From assembly GCF_900115265.1 (NCBI RefSeq), contig NZ_FOVU01000017.1, positions 1 to 64,000 on the forward strand: 64,000 nucleotides of DNA, read 5' to 3'. The DNA is from Bradyrhizobium sp. Ghvi. GTDB taxonomy: Bacteria > Pseudomonadota > Alphaproteobacteria > Rhizobiales > Xanthobacteraceae. The notes below the pieces were generated by a model. It was not told where the DNA came from. It did no database searches and was given only the letters and a program-made list of their open reading frames with translations. Both the position numbers and the translations under genes were made by a program. Shown piece after piece: positions 52,801-60,337 of the stretch; the first letter of the stretch is position 1, and every line of letters starts with the position of its first letter.

Positions 52801-55591
52801 CACGCTGATCGCGGCCTCGACCGAGACCGCCAACCAGATCAAGGCGCTGTCCTCCGACGTGCAGCGCTCGCTGTCGATGGCGGGCACCGCGACGGCCGAG
52901 ACCATCATGACGGGCGCGCGTGAAGCCCAGAGCACCCTCGTTGCCGGATCTGCGGATGCGGCCAACCAGGTCAAGGCTCTGACGGCCGACGTGCAGCGTT
53001 CGCTCTCCATGGCCGGCACTTCGACGGCGGAGAGCATTCTGGCCGGCGCGCGCGAAGCTCAGAGCACGCTTGTGAATGCGTCCTCGGAGGCGGCGAGCCA
53101 GGTCAAGTCGCTCGCGGCCGAGGTGCACCGTTCGCTGTCGCAGGTCGGCCAGACCAGCGCGGAGACGATCACGGCCAGCGCCCGCGACGCCCAGAGCACC
53201 CTGCTCGCGGTTTCGGCCGAGCAGACCGGCCAGGTCCGCTCGCTCGCAGCCGAGATGCAGCGCGCGCTGGCGACCGCCGGCGGCGCCACCATCGAGGCGC
53301 TCACCAGCGGCGTCCGCGAGGCCCAGGGCACTTTGATCACCGCGTCGACCGACGCGGCGAGCCAGATCAAGTCGCTGACGACGGACATCGAGCGCACGCT
53401 GACCGCGGTCGGCGCCGACACTGCTTCGACCATCCTCAACAGTGCCCGCGAGGCGCAGACCTCGCTGACCTCGACCTCGGCGGATGCCGCAAGCCAGATC
53501 CGCACGATCTCGACCGAGATCGAGCGCGCGCTGAGCACGGCGACGGCGAACGCGACCAGCGACATCCAGAGCAGCGCGCTCAACGCCCAGAACGCGCTGA
53601 TCTCCGCCTCCAACGAGGCGAGTTCGCGGGTCAAGTCGAGTTCGGCCGACGTCGAGCGTTCGGTGCTCGCGGCCAGCTCGAGCTTCGGCCAGGCCATGAC
53701 CGGCAAGACCGACGAGATCGTCACTTATGTGCAGCAGCAGGCCGACCGCCTCTCGAGCATGATCGACGCCAAGCGCGGCTCGCTCGTGGACGCGATCGGC
53801 TCGAAGGCCAGCCAGCTCACGCTCGACATCGACCGCGTCACCTCCGACGCGCTGAAGTCGATCGAGACGCGCGGCCAGGCCTTCTCGCAGACCATGATGG
53901 GCAACGGCAACGAAGTCGCGCGCACCATCAACGCCGCGAGCGAGGTCGCAACCAGTGCGGTCGGCCGTTCGCTCAAGGACCTCGAGCAGGCCTCGCGCAC
54001 GGCGATCGACCAGTCGCGCCAGGTCTCGATCGCAGCCGTCACCGAGATGCAGGAGACCAGCAAGATCCTGCGTACCGACACCATCGCCCTGTTCGAGCGC
54101 CTGCGCGAAGGCAACATCCTCCTCCAGGAGGTGCTGACCGGTGCGCACGACAACCTCAACTCGCTCGAGCGGGCGCTGGTGACGCGCGTCGCCGACTTCG
54201 TCTCGGCGATGAACGACGTGACCTCGCGCAACGGCGCAGCGACGCAGAACCTGGAAGACCAGCTCAACGTGTTCAATTCGAAGACCACGAAGGCGCTCCA
54301 GGACCTCGGCGAGTTGTCGACCCAGTTCGACGCCCACGGCAAGGCGCTGGTCGATGCCGCCCAGGTGGTCGAGCAGAGCAACAAGAACACCACCGCCTCG
54401 CTCGCCGAACGCAAGGCGGCACTGGAATCGCTCGTCACCACCATCGACCTGCGCACCGCCGATCTCGACCAGCGCCTGTCGCGCTTCACCGGGCTGCTCG
54501 ATGAGTCGCTCGCTGCGGCCGAAGAGCGCGCCCGCGACATCGCCCGCGTGGTCGCTGAGACCGCCGGTGCGGGCTCGGCCGCGATCACCCGCCAGTTCGA
54601 GGCGGTGCGGTCGGCCTCCGAAGAGGAGCATCGCCAGACCATCGAGGCCATGCACGACATCTACCGCCAGACCACGGACGAAGCGGATGCGATGTTCAAG
54701 CAGTCGACCGAGAAGTTCGGCAACCTCGTGGCCAGCATGAAGCAGATGGCGCTCGAGATGCACAACGAGCTCGAAGCCACCCGCAACGAGCTGCGCCGCG
54801 GCGTGCTCGAGATGCCGCAGGAGGCCGCCGAGAGCACCGCGCAGATGCGCAAGGTGATCGTCGACCAGATCGAGGCGCTCGCCGAGCTCAACCGCATCGT
54901 GGCCCAGCACGGCCGCGGCCTCGACGTCACCACGACGAGCCGCGCTTCTGCGGCCGTCCAGCGCCAGGAAGAGCCGATCATGGCGACTGCAGGCGTTCGT
55001 GTCACCGAAACCCGCATGCGCGACACCGGCAGCGCCTCGACGCTGCCACCGCCAGACCTCGGCTTGCCTGCCTCCTCGCGTCGCACCGAGGCTCCGCCGG
55101 TCGCCCCCGGCGGCAACGACCAAGGCCGCGACGGCTGGCTGTCGGATCTGCTCAACCGCACCGACGCGAACCAGGGCGCTCCGTCCGGCCGTGAGGCCCC
55201 GCGTGGCCGCCAGGCTGCACCCTCGCCGCAGCCGCAGGCCCCGCAGGCCAGCAGCAATCCGCTGGAATCCCTGTCGCTCGACATCGGCCGACTGATGGAC
55301 CGCAACCTCGCGGCCGAGATGTGGGACCGCTACCAGCGCGGCGAGAACAAGGCCTTCACCAAGCGCCTGTACACGCCCGCCGGCCAGAAGGCCTTTGACG
55401 AGGTGGCCCGCAAGTATCGCGCCGACCGCAACTTCAAGGGCACGGTCGACCGCTATATCGGCGAGTTCGAACGCCTGCTCGACGAAGTCGCCCGCGATGG
55501 CCGCGGTCCGCAGGAGCTGCGCAGCCACCTGACCTCGGAGACGGGTCTGGTGTACACGCTGCTCGCGCATGCGGCGGGTCGGCTGGGATAA
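49811..55591 (+). CDS. gpr: Growth pole ring (GPR)-like giant membrane-anchored coiled-coil protein
   Basis: A 1926-residue protein. A Pro/Ala-rich cytoplasmic N-terminus (1-105) is followed by two membrane helices (about 110-130 and 142-167), then some 1500 residues of nearly continuous amphipathic helix. These include five 22-residue repeats (about 647-756) and nine to ten 44-residue repeats (about 885-1280), i.e. multiples of 11 as in apolipoproteins. A variable Pro/Gln-rich linker precedes a conserved C-terminal domain (about 1815-1926, with MWDRYQRGENKAFTKRLY and ETGLVYTLLAHAAGRLG). This architecture matches the Agrobacterium growth pole ring protein (about 2100 residues), which forms a ring at the growing pole. 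The assignment rests on architecture recalled from that protein, not on an alignment. Confidence 0.8.
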   Translation: MANTPKKVKDPTEVALSAIQEALNISDTAADTSRNASMRNESAPPVVPPAPPVFDEPAFEPRAAANERAVFDSLEEPRPSRRAANDDRETIGQLLQSLQTGRPARNIYTGATIFTVVWLAACAALTVGFLPSIRAAMGESGGVLAIAGLATMFFAPIMLFYFLASLVWRGQQMSQVAQAMAQVAIRFSEPEGSASDSMVTVGQAIRREVAAMGDGIERAIARAGELETLVANEVAALERAYSDNEVRIRALLQDIAHQRDNLVGQAEQVRSAISGVQIDLRHDIALISDAIASRVDEVAKSITGALEERGAHITSALSHAGDNMILALGERGGDLLDRLEEASAETTRAVLDASERLTTSLNFKTGHVHDEFVDLADRVHEMLNERIDRITGEFEQRSAAIVDGISERTEQVHDSLKNSSDSLLLELELRSNDLSAKIDDAGNRLAGQIMTSGDKASEALDATVNTLVAKVVSQTETAHDSLSLQMSAFDELVKNQGTELVEKFARDSGTLGALITRHISEFDRTVKTFGGEIVERMGQRTHDIHESLKTYVDNFDTRFTSSGGEITAILDQRLVQFETSIGERVSNLDASLNGKIASLDNTIEGHIKTFDHQLGGRVGALEQSFDARAKSVTETIDGRLNTLSTMLTDGATQAIQSIDSRLNHLTTSLTDGASQTIQSIDTRLTHLTTTLTGGATQALESIDSRLTYLTSALTNGASQAVQSIDTRLTLLNSTLTDGTAQAIEAVDRRITSVGELIDGRSMHLTDTVTARFQDIQQAIETKVGSVASDIDIRVAQFEDLLGSRVEAVAGRIESSGRQASEDMMSRAEMISTAIRSHVEDAERSLTNLVVNTSETIQTGARAAQQSLMTVSSDVNAQLKMTSAEVERALTAVGTGAANSILTSAREAQSSLVAASGDASNQIKGLAADVERTLSAAGSATAASILAGAREVQTTLVTASSDAANHVKTLTADVQRSLSLAGTTTAESITAGARDAQSTLIAASTETANQIKALSSDVQRSLSMAGTATAETIMTGAREAQSTLVAGSADAANQVKALTADVQRSLSMAGTSTAESILAGAREAQSTLVNASSEAASQVKSLAAEVHRSLSQVGQTSAETITASARDAQSTLLAVSAEQTGQVRSLAAEMQRALATAGGATIEALTSGVREAQGTLITASTDAASQIKSLTTDIERTLTAVGADTASTILNSAREAQTSLTSTSADAASQIRTISTEIERALSTATANATSDIQSSALNAQNALISASNEASSRVKSSSADVERSVLAASSSFGQAMTGKTDEIVTYVQQQADRLSSMIDAKRGSLVDAIGSKASQLTLDIDRVTSDALKSIETRGQAFSQTMMGNGNEVARTINAASEVATSAVGRSLKDLEQASRTAIDQSRQVSIAAVTEMQETSKILRTDTIALFERLREGNILLQEVLTGAHDNLNSLERALVTRVADFVSAMNDVTSRNGAATQNLEDQLNVFNSKTTKALQDLGELSTQFDAHGKALVDAAQVVEQSNKNTTASLAERKAALESLVTTIDLRTADLDQRLSRFTGLLDESLAAAEERARDIARVVAETAGAGSAAITRQFEAVRSASEEEHRQTIEAMHDIYRQTTDEADAMFKQSTEKFGNLVASMKQMALEMHNELEATRNELRRGVLEMPQEAAESTAQMRKVIVDQIEALAELNRIVAQHGRGLDVTTTSRASAAVQRQEEPIMATAGVRVTETRMRDTGSASTLPPPDLGLPASSRRTEAPPVAPGGNDQGRDGWLSDLLNRTDANQGAPSGREAPRGRQAAPSPQPQAPQASSNPLESLSLDIGRLMDRNLAAEMWDRYQRGENKAFTKRLYTPAGQKAFDEVARKYRADRNFKGTVDRYIGEFERLLDEVARDGRGPQELRSHLTSETGLVYTLLAHAAGRLG
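51749..52078 (+). repeat. Five tandem 66-base (22-residue) repeats in gpr
   Basis: Units begin LTDGATQAIQSIDSRLNHL, LTDGASQTIQSIDTRLTHL, LTGGATQALESIDSRLTYL, LTNGASQAVQSIDTRLTLL and LTDGTAQAIEAVDRRITSV. The 22-residue period equals two hendecads, typical of apolipoprotein-like amphipathic helices. Confidence 0.85.
52465..53660 (+). repeat. Nine to ten tandem 132-base (44-residue) repeats in gpr
   Basis: Each unit runs VxRSLSxAGTxTAExIxxGAR, then EAQSTLVxAS, then xxAAxQVKxLTAD. The starts VERALTAVG, VERTLSAAG, VQRSLSLAG, VQRSLSMAG (twice), VHRSLSQVG, MQRALATAG, IERTLTAVG and IERALSTAT recur every 44 residues. The outer units are more diverged than the central ones. Confidence 0.85.
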
Positions 55592-55620
55592 ACGGGCTCG
55601 TAACAGCAACCAAGAATAGG

Positions 55621-55651
55621 AAACGGAGGCCTCACGGCCTCCGTTTTTATT
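55621..55651 (+). terminator. Rho-independent terminator after gpr
   Basis: An 11-base-pair stem AAACGGAGGCC/GGCCTCCGTTT with a 4-base loop is followed by TTATTT, 30 bases past the gpr stop. Confidence 0.88.
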
Positions 55652-55653
55652 TG

Positions 55654-55946
55654 AGCTTGTCGTTGCACGCTCTCGTGCCCGGACGCGGCGCGCCACTCCT
55701 CGGCGGTGCGTGGCTGAGCCGCATACCGTAGCGTGGCCAAGCGCAACAGCAAAAACAACCCCATGCACAGTAGCCGCCGAGAGCAAAATCAACAATTTAG
55801 ACTGAGAGCAACCCTGATTTGACTCGTCGGGCAAAACAGGTGCATATGCTATTATTCCGAAATTATGGTCGCTTTCTCCTCTCGCGGCGCGAGTTGGTCG
55901 AATCCGGCAAATAGGTTCTATTTTTAGTTGATCGGAGGGTTAGCTA
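55654..55946. other. Low-GC spacer after gpr
   Basis: Between the gpr terminator and the DUF262 gene, base composition drops noticeably toward 55,850, for example TATGCTATTATTCCG. It is probably the left part of transferred DNA. No gene was seen. Confidence 0.5.
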
Positions 55947-56510
55947 ATGGCTGGAGCGGGAATAGGAATCGCAATCGGCGAGTCTGGCATTGGTTCGGTT
56001 CTCAACCGCTACTCTCTAAAGGTGCCATTAAACCAGCGATCTTACGCGTGGGAAGACCATCACGTTCGAACGCTGCTCCAAGACTTCTCAAATGCGATTG
56101 CAAGTGAAAGTAAGACTTACTTTTTGGGAACGATTGTTCTGTCTCAAACCGGCGACAATCGTTGGGAGGTTGCCGACGGCCAGCAAAGGTTGGCAACAAC
56201 GGCAGTTCTGATTTCTGCCATTCGCGATCATCTATTCGCAGGTACGTCGAACGAAAAAGAGGCCTCCCACAAATACACGCAAAACTTCCTGCTCGAGTTC
56301 GATGAAAACAGTGGCGAGCACGTCCCCAAGCTGCGTCTCAACGTAGAAGACAACGATTTTTTCGTTAGGAGCACGCTGCTCGCACCCGACAATGAGCTGA
56401 GAACCACCGCAAAAGTAAAGACCGAATCTCACGAACGATTGACAGAAGCGTCTGCCATCTGCCGGCAGCATGCGATGGCAGATGATGCACTCAAGATTTG
56501 GACAATTTGA
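55947..56510 (+). pseudogene. Truncated DUF262 (GmrS-like) defence gene
   Basis: A 187-residue frame beginning with a clear DUF262 N-terminus: VPLNQRSYAWEDHHVRTLLQDF, then FLGTIVLSQTG and WEVADGQQRLATTAVLISAIRD, the DGQQR nucleotide-site motif of the ParB/Srx-like fold. Intact relatives (GmrSD-type type IV restriction and related anti-phage proteins) are several hundred residues longer and often end in an HNH DUF1524 domain, absent here. Family similarity fades before the stop at 56510. GGAGGG precedes the ATG. Base composition is much lower in GC than the neighbours, suggesting horizontal origin. Confidence 0.78.
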
Positions 56511-56837
56511 TACGTCAGAAGATTTCCCCAGGATCGAAGCATTCCCTAAAGCCCCCCGCGTCATTCAATAGAGCGCCCTTTGGCCAATTGGGTACTGCCG
56601 ACTGCCGTCTTGGAGCGTCGTTGAGTTCGATTGAGCGACGTCGTGATAGCCGACGTCGCTTCGGGCATCCTCACGACAAATCATGTTGCCCAAATCGATC
56701 GACGATCCCTCACTGATCGGGATGGAGTGGTCTCTCCGAAAGAAGGCCTCGTCAGATCCGAGCAACGCGTGTAACAATTGCAGTAGGCCGAAGCGCAGCT
56801 ACTTCCATCGATCTGCTGGCGTTGCTCCTGCGCTTCT
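56511..56837. other. Degenerate sequence in the island scar
   Basis: No frame here continues the DUF262 protein or shows a recognised domain on either strand. Short frames on both strands look random. It is probably eroded remains of the transferred segment. Confidence 0.5.
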
Positions 56838-56975
56838 GTCGAACGCTACATCAGCGAGTTCGAACGCCTGCTCGACAAAGTCGCCCGCGACGGCCGCGGC
56901 CCGCAGGAGCTGCGCAGCCACCTGACTTCGGAGATGGGGCCTGGTGTACACGCTCCTGGCACACGCGGCGGGGCG
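56838..56975 (+). pseudogene. Second, diverged copy of the gpr 3' end
   Basis: About 138 bases match gpr 55445-55582 at roughly nine bases in ten, running from GTCGA-CGCTA to GCGGCGGG. Many differences are synonymous third-base changes (TAT/TAC, GAT/GAC, GGT/GGC), and one inserted base after GAGATG breaks the frame. The copy therefore seems to have diverged as coding sequence elsewhere before arriving or decaying here. It is in the same orientation as gpr, 1.26 kb downstream of its end. Confidence 0.85.
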
Positions 56976-56984
56976 TCCGCCAGG

Positions 56985-57138
56985 ACTTGTCGTTCTCCAT
57001 TCGTGATGCTTCACGCTCCTCAAACAGGCGCCGATTGGTAGTCAGGTAATTCCGGATCAACTCCGCCTTAGCCTGCAGCTTCGACATTAGCTCCTGGTCG
57101 AAGGTGCCGGCATTCCAGACGTCGATCGGTGTATTCAT
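56985..57138 (-). pseudogene. 5' fragment of an unidentified gene
   Basis: An ATG at 57138 with GAGGG just upstream begins MNTPIDVWNAGTFDQELMSK and continues in plausible helical sequence to about REASRMEN near 56990. There the frame runs into the antisense of the gpr fragment. The start overlaps the stop of the gene fragment upstream (TGATG). It looks like the first 50 residues of a real small protein cut by the duplication junction. Family not recognised. Confidence 0.55.
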
Positions 57139-57140
57139 CA

Positions 57141-57330
57141 GCCCTCGACGATGATTTTGATATTGGCGGGGTCAACGCCCAGCGAGATCGACAGCAGTCG
57201 CTTGGCCTCCGCGATAGTCAGTGGCGGCGCCGAGTCCCTCGTGGCTGGGGCTTCGTCGTCGCCATCGCCGTCACCCGCATGCGATCGAGGACGGCCTGCA
57301 AAGATACGCGCCGGAAGACTTGCTAAACGG
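57141..57330 (-). pseudogene. 3' fragment of an unidentified gene
   Basis: Read on the minus strand, an open stretch from about 57330 with no ATG ends in LTIAEAKRLLSISLGVDPAN, then IKIIVEG and a stop that overlaps the next start (TGATG). The codon choice and acidic/Pro-rich linker look like genuine coding sequence that has lost its 5' end; an in-frame stop lies just upstream. Family not recognised. Confidence 0.45.
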
Positions 57331-57401
57331 CCTTATCCACGAACGCGTAGCCGCCTGAGCCGTTCAAGCAAACCCGACTGGGGAGCCTACCGTTTCGTGC
57401 G

Positions 57402-58280
57402 CTACTGCCGCTTGCGCTCGCTCGCCGGCGCCGGCTTCGGCGGCTCGGGCGGCGGCGCGGGCTGTGCGCTGCTGTTGCTGGCGCCGAACAGCACGCGGGT
57501 CGGATTGCGGTCGAAATTGTTCACGGCACGGCTGATGTCACCGAGGGTGCGGCGGCCGTCGGTCATCAGCGCACCGGAGCGCTTGTCGAAATCCTCGGCG
57601 AGCTCGCGGATCGACTTCACCGTCTGGAACAGCTCGCCGCCGTCCTTGCCGCCGGCGAGCGAGTTGAGGCCGAGCATGAGGTTGTCGGCCTTGAGCATTA
57701 CGCCGTCGACCTTGGCCATCACCCCGTCGATCTTCTCGGAGTTGCGGGCGAGCGAGTTGGTGAAGGTCTCGAGATTCTTCAGCGAGTTCTTCACCGACTC
57801 CTGATTGTCGGCGACGATCTTGTTGATGTTCTGGAGCGTGCCGCGGATCGCTTCGGTGACGTCCTGGAGCTTGTTCGGATCGGCCGTCAGCGTCGGAATG
57901 CCGTCCTCGTCGAGCGGCGGCGGCGGTGCGGCCTCGTCGCCGCCCTTGAGAGAGATGGCAGCGACACCGGTGAGGCCCTGGAATTCGAGGCCGACCAGGG
58001 TGTCCTTGCGAAGCGGGGTGTTGTTCTCGACCATGGCGAGTGCGACAACCCGCCGCGGATTGTCGAGCTTCACCGAGACCACCTCGCCCACTCGGATACC
58101 GTTGAAGTTGACGCTGCCGCCGTTGCGCAAGCCTGCCGCCGGACCTTCGAACACGACCCGGAAGGGGCTGCGCTGCTTGGTGGTATGCAGCGACTGGAAC
58201 CACAGCACGAAGCCGATCGCCGCCGCGATCACCGCCAGCGTGAAGGATCCGATCAATACGTAATTCGCCCGCGTTTCCAT
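57402..58280 (-). CDS. mlaD: MCE-family lipid transport protein MlaD
   Basis: A 292-residue inner-membrane-anchored periplasmic protein of the Mla phospholipid system. One N-terminal helix (YVLIGSFTLAVIAAAIGFVL) is followed by a single MCE domain (FRVVFEGPAAGLRNGGSVNF, then GIRVGEVVSVKLD, then LEFQGLTGVAAISLKGG). A long helical tail (about residues 140-260) is followed by a Pro-rich end. This is longer than E. coli MlaD (about 183 residues) and typical of alphaproteobacteria. It follows mlaF by 16 bases. Confidence 0.9.
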   Translation of the reverse strand: METRANYVLIGSFTLAVIAAAIGFVLWFQSLHTTKQRSPFRVVFEGPAAGLRNGGSVNFNGIRVGEVVSVKLDNPRRVVALAMVENNTPLRKDTLVGLEFQGLTGVAAISLKGGDEAAPPPPLDEDGIPTLTADPNKLQDVTEAIRGTLQNINKIVADNQESVKNSLKNLETFTNSLARNSEKIDGVMAKVDGVMLKADNLMLGLNSLAGGKDGGELFQTVKSIRELAEDFDKRSGALMTDGRRTLGDISRAVNNFDRNPTRVLFGASNSSAQPAPPPEPPKPAPASERKRQ

Positions 58281-58296
58281 CAGGTGCTCCGGCTAC

Positions 58297-59067
58297 TCAA
58301 CTCATCACCGCGCGGGCGCGCTTGCCATGGAAATACTGCCTCAGCCAGGGATGCTGCGAGGCCTGCATGTCGGCGATCGACCCTGCCGCAATGATCTTAC
58401 CGTTCCCTAAAACGGCGATGCGGTCGCAAGCTGTGTAAAGGCTGTCGAGGTCGTGGGTTACCATGAAAACGGTCAGTCCCAAAGTGCGCTGAAGCGTCCG
58501 CACCAGCTCGTCGAAATCGCCGGCGCCGATCGGATCGAGGCCGGAGGTCGGCTCGTCCAGGAACACGAGATCAGGGTCGAGCGACAGCGCGCGTGCGAGC
58601 GCGACGCGCTTGATCATGCCTCCTGAAAGTTCCGAAGGAAAACGCTCGGCCACCTCAGGCTTGAGGCCTACCATCGCGAGCTTGGCCATGGTGATCTCAT
58701 CCATCAGCCGCTGCGAGACGCGCAAATATTCGCGCATCGGAAACTGGATGTTCTGCCGCACGGTCAGCGAGGAGAACAGTGCGCCCTGCTGGAACAGCAC
58801 GCCCCACCGCCGTTCGACATTCCGGCGCTGCGAGGTGCTGGAGGCGTCGAGATCGACGCCGAACACTTCGATGGAGCCAGCAACCTTCGGCACCAGCCCG
58901 ATGATGGTGCGTGTCAGCACCGACTTGCCCGCACCGGAGGGACCCACAAATCCCAAAATCTCGCCGCGCTTGACGTCGAGGTTGAGACCGTCGAGCACGC
59001 GCGTCGCGCCGAATTGCACGGTGATGTCGCGGACGCGGATGATGGGATTTTCAATGTCGCCCGCCAT
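58297..59067 (-). CDS. mlaF: ABC transporter ATPase MlaF
   Basis: A 256-residue ATPase of the Mla lipid transporter. Walker A is GFVGPSGAGKSVLT, the signature is ELSGGMIKRVALARAL, Walker B is DLVFLDEPTSGLDP, and the switch His is in VTHDLDS. LSGGM with K/R following is the MlaF/Mkl subfamily form. The ATG at 59067 lies two bases after the mlaE stop. Confidence 0.93.
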   Translation of the reverse strand: MAGDIENPIIRVRDITVQFGATRVLDGLNLDVKRGEILGFVGPSGAGKSVLTRTIIGLVPKVAGSIEVFGVDLDASSTSQRRNVERRWGVLFQQGALFSSLTVRQNIQFPMREYLRVSQRLMDEITMAKLAMVGLKPEVAERFPSELSGGMIKRVALARALSLDPDLVFLDEPTSGLDPIGAGDFDELVRTLQRTLGLTVFMVTHDLDSLYTACDRIAVLGNGKIIAAGSIADMQASQHPWLRQYFHGKRARAVMS

Positions 59068-59069
59068 CG

Positions 59070-60203
59070 TCACATTCCGATCGAGGCGAAGAAGATGGCG
59101 AACACGCCGTCCATGACGATGACGAAGAAGATGCCCTTCACCACCGACGCGGTGGTGTGCTGTCCGAGCGATTCCGCGCTGCCCTGCACGGCGAGGCCTT
59201 CGACGCAGGCGACGATGCCGATCACCGCGGCCATGACGGGCGCCTTGACCATGCCGACGATGAAATGGTCGATCGAGATGGCGTCGCGCAGGCGCGAAAG
59301 AAAGGCCTCCGGATCGACGCCACCATAGAGCCAGGCGACCAGCCCGCCGCCATAGAGCGCGGCCATCGCGCCGAGGAAGGCGAGGATCGGCAACGCCAGC
59401 ACCAACGCCAGCATGCGCGGCAGCACCAGCACCTCGATCGGGTCGAAGCCCATGGTGCGGAGCGCGTCGATCTCCTCGCGCATCTTCATCGAGCCGAGCT
59501 CGGCGGTGTAGGCGCTGCCCGAGCGGCCGGCGACCATGATGGCAACCAGCAGCACGCCGATCTCGCGCAGCACCAGCACGCCGAGCATGTCGACGACGAA
59601 GATATCGGCGCCGAAGCGCCGGAAATGGAAGATGCCTTGTTGCGCGATGATGCAGCCGATCAGGAAGGTGATCAGCACGATGATCGGCACCGCGCGCCAG
59701 CACACCTGCTCCATGTGATGCACGGTCGAGGTCAGGCGGAACGAGCGTGGATGGATCAGCACCCGACCGCCCGCCGCGAGCACCGCGCCGAGCATGTCGA
59801 CCAGGCCGGCCACCGTGCCGGCGAGGCCCGCAACAGTCCGGCCGATCTGGTCCAGCATGCCGGTGATGGTGATCGTGGAGGTCTCGACCACCGGCGTTGC
59901 GCGGACCCGGCGCACCTCGTCGACGAGGCTCGAATAATTGGCGGACAGCCCGGCGATCTGCGCCTCGATGGGCCCTTGCGTCAGGCTGCGGCGCAGCCGC
60001 TCGATCAGCCAGGCGCCGAAGGTGTCGAGCTTGGCGACCTCGGAGACGTCGATGAAGATGCTTTGCGGGCCGCCGGCGAGCTTCTCGGCATCGGCCACCA
60101 TCCGCTCCAGCACCGGCGCGAAGCTCGCGGTCCAGGTTCCGGTGGCGCAGAGAGCCAGCGCATTGCCCTTGGCAATCCGTTCCAGCTTGGGCTCGCCGCT
60201 CAA
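59070..60203 (-). CDS. mlaE: ABC transporter permease MlaE with N-terminal STAS domain
   Basis: A 377-residue protein. Residues 1-110 are a STAS-like domain (IFIDVSEVAKLDTFGAWLIERL), equivalent to MlaB fused to the permease, which explains the lack of a separate mlaB gene. The MlaE permease follows, with FGADIFVVDMLGVLVLREIG, MVAGRSGSAYTAELGSMKM and EEIDALRTMGFDP as family signatures. First gene of mlaE-mlaF-mlaD. Divergent from the epimerase gene. Confidence 0.92.
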   Translation of the reverse strand: MSGEPKLERIAKGNALALCATGTWTASFAPVLERMVADAEKLAGGPQSIFIDVSEVAKLDTFGAWLIERLRRSLTQGPIEAQIAGLSANYSSLVDEVRRVRATPVVETSTITITGMLDQIGRTVAGLAGTVAGLVDMLGAVLAAGGRVLIHPRSFRLTSTVHHMEQVCWRAVPIIVLITFLIGCIIAQQGIFHFRRFGADIFVVDMLGVLVLREIGVLLVAIMVAGRSGSAYTAELGSMKMREEIDALRTMGFDPIEVLVLPRMLALVLALPILAFLGAMAALYGGGLVAWLYGGVDPEAFLSRLRDAISIDHFIVGMVKAPVMAAVIGIVACVEGLAVQGSAESLGQHTTASVVKGIFFVIVMDGVFAIFFASIGM

Positions 60204-60337
60204 GGTGTCCGCTCCCGACCCGGGGCGGAGGAAATCAGATAGTTGCGCACACGCCCTTACCCGGAAAAGGTATCCCCAACTGGTTAATGTTAGTTGCTAC
60301 AGGTAACCAGCAGGTTCAGATTTCGCCAGAGTTCAAA

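Noticed and set aside
49592..55834. A 2080-codon open frame antisense to the GPR-like gene
   Set aside because: It is a by-product of strong GC bias at third positions on the coding strand. Its translation is Arg/Gly/Asp-rich with no domain, and the forward frame has membrane helices, repeats and a conserved end.
56565..56925. Short frames on both strands in the island scar
   Set aside because: No ribosome sites, recognisable domains or consistent coding character; they overlap one another and the gpr fragment.
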